Made by a program: the position numbers and the translations under genes
NCBI RefSeq assembly: GCF_007115105.1
Contig: NZ_SULJ01000001.1
Span: forward strand, 558,001-622,000
Reading direction: 5' to 3'
DNA from: Clostridium sp. HBUAS56010
GTDB taxonomy: Bacteria; Bacillota; Clostridia; Lachnospirales; Lachnospiraceae
DNA length: 64,000 bases
In this document: in pieces, positions 61,269 through 64,000 of the stretch
How the letters are laid out: the number at the start of each line of letters is the position of its first letter
How positions within the stretch are numbered: the first letter of the stretch is position 1
Notes under the pieces: model-generated
What the model was told of the DNA's origin: nothing
The model's database searches: none
Seen by the model: the letters and a program-made list of their open reading frames with translations, nothing else

Positions 61269-62945
61269 ATGAACGGAGAATCTCTTTTAGACCGCATACC
61301 CTGCGGCATACTCAAGCTAAGTGTTCAAGAACCTTTTACAATTCATTACTGCAACCAAGCCATTAAGACCTGGTTTCACTCGCCCACAGTATTAAAAGAT
61401 CTGGTGTATGGAACCGATTATGCAGCTCTTGCCAGTGACATTCAAAACCATCTTTCAGAGGACATCCATCGTTTCCTATTAGAATTTAAAACTACAGGGG
61501 GAAAAAACTGCACCTGGTTTTCCATGGAAATAAATTTTATATCCGAGGAAAACATCTTATATTGTGCCGTTACAGATATTACAGAAATAAAACAATCCCA
61601 GGAACGTCTTCAACTCAGGGAAGAACAATATCGTCTTGCAACCCAGCACTCAAGCTGTCTTGTGACTATTTATGATATCTCCTCCCGCACTATTTTTCCA
61701 ACTCCTGAGTTTTCCAGAATCTTTCCAGCCCCCCATGCCCAGCCGCTTCAACCAAAACTGCTTATTGAAAAGGGTGTGATACATAAGGAAAGTACCGATG
61801 ACTTTTTAACTTTTTTTCAATCCATGGAAAATGGAAAACCTGAAGGAAAATGTATGATACGGCTAAAAACCGAAGATTCTTTCCGTTGGTTTTCCACCCG
61901 CTATTCCCTTGTATACACAAAAAAACAAGATCCTGTCCGAAGCATTATTTCTTTCCAGGATGTCACTGATGAATACGAAAAAGAACTGGCATACCAGCAG
62001 TGGATGGAATATATGGAAGAAGAGAAAAAAGACTGCATTGGATATTATGAGTATAATCTAAAATTAGATCTCTTTGAGGAAATAATCGGAGAATTGACAA
62101 ACAAATTACCCCCTCATACCACCAATTCTTTTTCGGATATTATAGGTATTCTTGCAGAACAATATATCTATCCAGAGGATCAGGAAGCCTATCTTCACTT
62201 TTTTAACAAAGATCAGTTGCTGTATCATTATTACAGGGGCAACCGCTCCCTTCGCCTGGAACACCGCCGGCTTTCAAATGACGGCAGAACCTTCTGGGCT
62301 CTTGCTACCGTGCAGATTGTTCTGGACCCTTACACCGATGCTATTAAAGCATTTATTCTGGTCAAAGATATTGATGCCACCAAACGGGAAGCTATTACCT
62401 TGCAGGAATTGTCGGAAATGGATTCCTTAACCGGATTGCTAAACCGCGCCACTGCCATCAGAACAATCCGACATACCTTGAAGAATTCCCAAAATCACCA
62501 TATTCTTATCATGCTGGATATCGACCGTTTTAAGCAGTTAAATGATAACTATGGGCATCAGTTTGGGGATAAGGCACTTCGCCGTGCTGCTTCCAGATTA
62601 AAATCCGCTTTGAGGCGGGAAGATATCTTCGGTCGTCTTGGAGGGGATGAATTTGTTATTCTTTTAAAGGGCGTTTCTTATGACATGGACCTGTATTCGC
62701 GTTTGGAAAAACTATGTAATTTAATAGAGAGTGCACTGGAACCGGAAATCCACATCTCAGGAAGTCTTGGAACCGCTTCCTATCCAGAAGACGGAACCAC
62801 CTTTGAAGAGCTCTATGAAAAGGCTGACATCGCCCTGTATCACGCAAAAAAACACGGTAGAAACCAGTATTCTGTTTATGAAACCGGAATGTGCATGAAA
62901 GAATCAGATCCGCTAAATGCGGTTACCGAAGCGTTGCCGCTCTAA
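61269..62945 (+). CDS. PAS-GGDEF diguanylate cyclase
   Basis: A 558-aa cytoplasmic signalling protein without membrane segments. Two or three PAS-type sensory regions occupy about 10-375 (ILKLSVQEPFTIHYCNQAI; YRLATQHSSCLVTIYDISSR; a third near 255-370). The GGDEF domain (about 395-545) shows MLDIDRFKQLNDNYGHQFGD and GRLGGDEFVIL with an intact active site. An autoinhibitory RxxD I-site (RRED) lies five residues before GGDEF. It should make c-di-GMP with feedback control. GGGAG is 8 nt before the ATG. Monocistronic. Confidence 0.92.
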   Translation: MNGESLLDRIPCGILKLSVQEPFTIHYCNQAIKTWFHSPTVLKDLVYGTDYAALASDIQNHLSEDIHRFLLEFKTTGGKNCTWFSMEINFISEENILYCAVTDITEIKQSQERLQLREEQYRLATQHSSCLVTIYDISSRTIFPTPEFSRIFPAPHAQPLQPKLLIEKGVIHKESTDDFLTFFQSMENGKPEGKCMIRLKTEDSFRWFSTRYSLVYTKKQDPVRSIISFQDVTDEYEKELAYQQWMEYMEEEKKDCIGYYEYNLKLDLFEEIIGELTNKLPPHTTNSFSDIIGILAEQYIYPEDQEAYLHFFNKDQLLYHYYRGNRSLRLEHRRLSNDGRTFWALATVQIVLDPYTDAIKAFILVKDIDATKREAITLQELSEMDSLTGLLNRATAIRTIRHTLKNSQNHHILIMLDIDRFKQLNDNYGHQFGDKALRRAASRLKSALRREDIFGRLGGDEFVILLKGVSYDMDLYSRLEKLCNLIESALEPEIHISGSLGTASYPEDGTTFEELYEKADIALYHAKKHGRNQYSVYETGMCMKESDPLNAVTEALPL

Positions 62946-62982
62946 GGTTTAGAGACATGGAATCAAATATAAGATCTTACAC

Positions 62983-63016
62983 AAAAAAAGTTCTGTGGAA
63001 TCCACAGAACTTTTTT
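62983..63016. terminator. Bidirectional terminator between the cyclase and tRNA-Leu genes
   Basis: AAAAAAGTTCTGTGGA pairs with TCCACAGAACTTTTTT, a nearly perfect palindrome with T tracts on both strands. Confidence 0.9.
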
Positions 63017-63019
63017 CAA

Positions 63020-63103
63020 TGCAGAAGAAGGGACTTGAACCCTCAAGGTATTGCTACCACACGGACCTGAACCGTGCGCGTCTGCCAATTCCGCCACTTC
63101 TGC
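63020..63103 (-). tRNA. tRNA-Leu (anticodon CAG)
   Basis: An 84-nt class II tRNA gene with acceptor GCAGAAG/CTTCTGC plus discriminator A, anticodon stem CACGG/CCGTG with loop TTCAGGT, a long variable arm and TPsiC GGTTCAAGTCC. It reads CUG. CCA is not encoded. It is identical to the copy at 63375-63458. Confidence 0.97.
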
Positions 63104-63243
63104 TGAACAATTGTATTAATTGAACAATCAATTGATACAAATATGGTACTATACTTTTTCAAATTAATCAAGCACTTTTTTAATCCTTTTACTTCCTGTA
63201 AGATAAAAAAAGAATCTCTTGCTTAGAGATTCCAAAAAAGTAA

Positions 63244-63327
63244 TGCGGGAGATGGGACTTGAACCCACACGATCATACAACCACAAGATCCTTAGTCTTG
63301 CCTGTCTGCCAATTCCAGCACTCCCGC
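63244..63327 (-). tRNA. tRNA-Leu (anticodon AAG)
   Basis: An 84-nt class II tRNA gene with acceptor GCGGGAG/CTCCCGC, anticodon stem CAAGA/TCTTG and loop CTAAGGA, giving anticodon AAG. A34 would need deamination to inosine to read CUC as well as CUU. A second copy with a different variable arm lies on the other strand at 63616. Confidence 0.95.
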
Positions 63328-63374
63328 ATGTCATTAAGAAAAACCAAACAGCCATGACATTCTGTAAGGCTTCG

Positions 63375-63458
63375 TGCAGAAGAAGGGACTTGAACCCTCA
63401 AGGTATTGCTACCACACGGACCTGAACCGTGCGCGTCTGCCAATTCCGCCACTTCTGC
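63375..63458 (-). tRNA. tRNA-Leu (anticodon CAG), second copy
   Basis: Identical in sequence to the gene at 63020-63103. It is the first of three co-directional tRNA-Leu genes behind a consensus promoter (63491-63519). Confidence 0.97.
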
Positions 63459-63490
63459 ATTCGTTGTGCTCTTTCGCAACAACATAAGCT

Positions 63491-63519
63491 ATTATATTAT
63501 ACAAGCATGTTTCTGTCAA
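63491..63519 (-). promoter_or_regulatory. Consensus promoter of the minus-strand tRNA-Leu cluster
   Basis: On the minus strand -35 TTGACA (63519-63514), 17-nt spacer, -10 TATAAT (63496-63491), a perfect sigma-A promoter. It likely drives the three genes from 63458 to 63020. Confidence 0.85.
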
Positions 63520-63574
63520 CATCTTTTTCCAAATATTTTCAAATTCTTTTTTTGTATATATTTTTTTAAAAACA

Positions 63575-63603
63575 TTGACAATTTCTTGCAGAAGTGGTAA
63601 GAT
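63575..63603 (+). promoter_or_regulatory. Promoter of the plus-strand tRNA-Leu(AAG)
   Basis: -35 TTGACA (63575-63580), 17-nt spacer, -10 TAAGAT (63598-63603), 12 nt upstream of the tRNA. Confidence 0.75.
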
Positions 63604-63615
63604 AACATTCGTTGC

Positions 63616-63699
63616 GCGGGAGTGCTGGAATTGGCAGACAGGCAAGACTAAGGATCTTGTGTCTGTATAGACGTGTGGGTTCAAGTCCCATCTCCCGCA
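63616..63699 (+). tRNA. tRNA-Leu (anticodon AAG), second copy
   Basis: An 84-nt class II tRNA gene with the same acceptor, D and anticodon arms as the gene at 63244 but a changed variable arm (GTGTCTGTATAGACG). It lies on the opposite strand, so the two copies form an inverted pair 288 nt apart. Confidence 0.95.
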
Positions 63700-63717
63700 T
63701 TTTTTTATTTTTTACCC

Positions 63718-63745
63718 TTGACATCTTTTTAGATGCGAGTATAAT
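63718..63745 (+). promoter_or_regulatory. Promoter of tRNA-Asn
   Basis: -35 TTGACA (63718-63723), 16-nt spacer, -10 TATAAT (63740-63745), 11 nt upstream of the tRNA. Confidence 0.8.
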
Positions 63746-63756
63746 AGGTCATATAT

Positions 63757-63829
63757 TCCTCGATAGCTCAGTTGGTAGAGCAAACGGCTGTTAACCGTTG
63801 GGTCGTAGGTTCAAGTCCTACTCGGGGAG
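63757..63829 (+). tRNA. tRNA-Asn (anticodon GTT)
   Basis: A 73-nt tRNA gene with acceptor TCCTCGA/TCGGGGA and discriminator G, D arm GCTCAGTTGGTAGAGC, and anticodon loop CTGTTAA (anticodon GTT). CCA is not encoded. Confidence 0.97.
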
Positions 63830-63838
63830 TTTTATCTT

Positions 63839-63868
63839 AATCACACCAGAATCTGGTGTGATTTTTTG
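63839..63868 (+). terminator. Intrinsic terminator after tRNA-Asn
   Basis: AATCACACCA pairs with TGGTGTGATT around GAATC, with six T following. Confidence 0.85.
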
Positions 63869-63904
63869 TAAATAAACATATTTCTTCTAATAAGCGAATA
63901 ATAT

Positions 63905-64000
63905 AAAACGTACATACCTGTCAAGGTGGTACTTAGAAGTCTTCAGACTTCTATACTGCAAAGCGGAAAGCCTCCATCTCCTGTAGGTTTTCCGTTTTTC
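63905..64000 (+). ncRNA. Possible small structured RNA at the window edge
   Basis: After an AT-rich stretch with a weak -10-like element (near 63900-63906) comes a hairpin AGAAGTC-TTCA-GACTTCT and then a terminator-like stem CGGAAAGCCT/AGGTTTTCCG ending in TTTTTC at the edge. No open frame with an RBS is seen. This could be a small RNA of about 95 nt or the leader of a gene beyond the window. I do not recognise its family. Confidence 0.4.

Overview
The window reads as a chromosomal segment of a low-to-mid GC, anaerobic, probably spore-forming Firmicute, most likely a Lachnospiraceae (Clostridium/Lacrimispora-like) species. The grounds are a T-box-controlled pheST, a secG-rnr pair beside an enolase-family gene, Csp-like subtilases, a pyrophosphate-type phosphofructokinase, an Agr-type peptide quorum-sensing locus, and strong AGGAGG ribosome binding sites throughout. 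The species is an inference. No phage, insertion sequence or CRISPR array is visible.

Layout. 1-2.2 kb: a class III aminotransferase (cut by the window edge) behind an operator, promoter and attenuator-like hairpin, with a PucR regulator. 2.2-6 kb: rnr, secG and a degenerate enolase paralogue. 6.1-9.9 kb: pheST with a Phe T-box leader. 9.9-12 kb: a chemoreceptor. 12.4-17.4 kb: a small XRE regulator, then agrA-agrC-agrD-agrB and a separate three-gene operon of unknown function; both the agrD promoter and the unknown operon carry the same tandem operator. 17.5-21 kb: a heterodimeric ABC exporter, divergent from a LysR regulator. 22-28.5 kb: radical SAM protein, YihY membrane protein, an operon of macro domain, 77-aa protein, 5'-3' exonuclease and M32 carboxypeptidase, then CheW and NUDIX. 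28.6-35.7 kb: ruvAB-zapA and U32-ftsW/rodA-PBP cell-envelope genes. 35.8-41.1 kb: YprB-like exonuclease, AraC, DUF5662, Csp, Hsp33, a methyltransferase and a SEC-C protein.

41.2-50.9 kb: a long operon, oppABCDF-cutC-deoR-transglutaminase. 51.3-54.8 kb: two divergent subtilisin-like proteins that both carry Gly in place of the catalytic Ser. 54.8-59.3 kb: MscL with a zinc-ribbon tail, an SDR dehydrogenase, a GntR-TauE-DUF1634 operon, a rubredoxin-like protein and a Cys-rich small protein. 59.8-63 kb: PPi-type PFK and a PAS-GGDEF cyclase. 63-63.9 kb: four tRNA-Leu genes and one tRNA-Asn. The window ends in a possible small structured RNA.

The most unusual content is the Agr locus with a duplicated tandem operator in front of unknown genes, the pair of pseudo-subtilases, and the active-site-dead enolase at the usual eno-secG-rnr position. 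Many starts were moved to the codon supported by a ribosome binding site, and the agrD peptide gene (53 aa) was found by direct reading.
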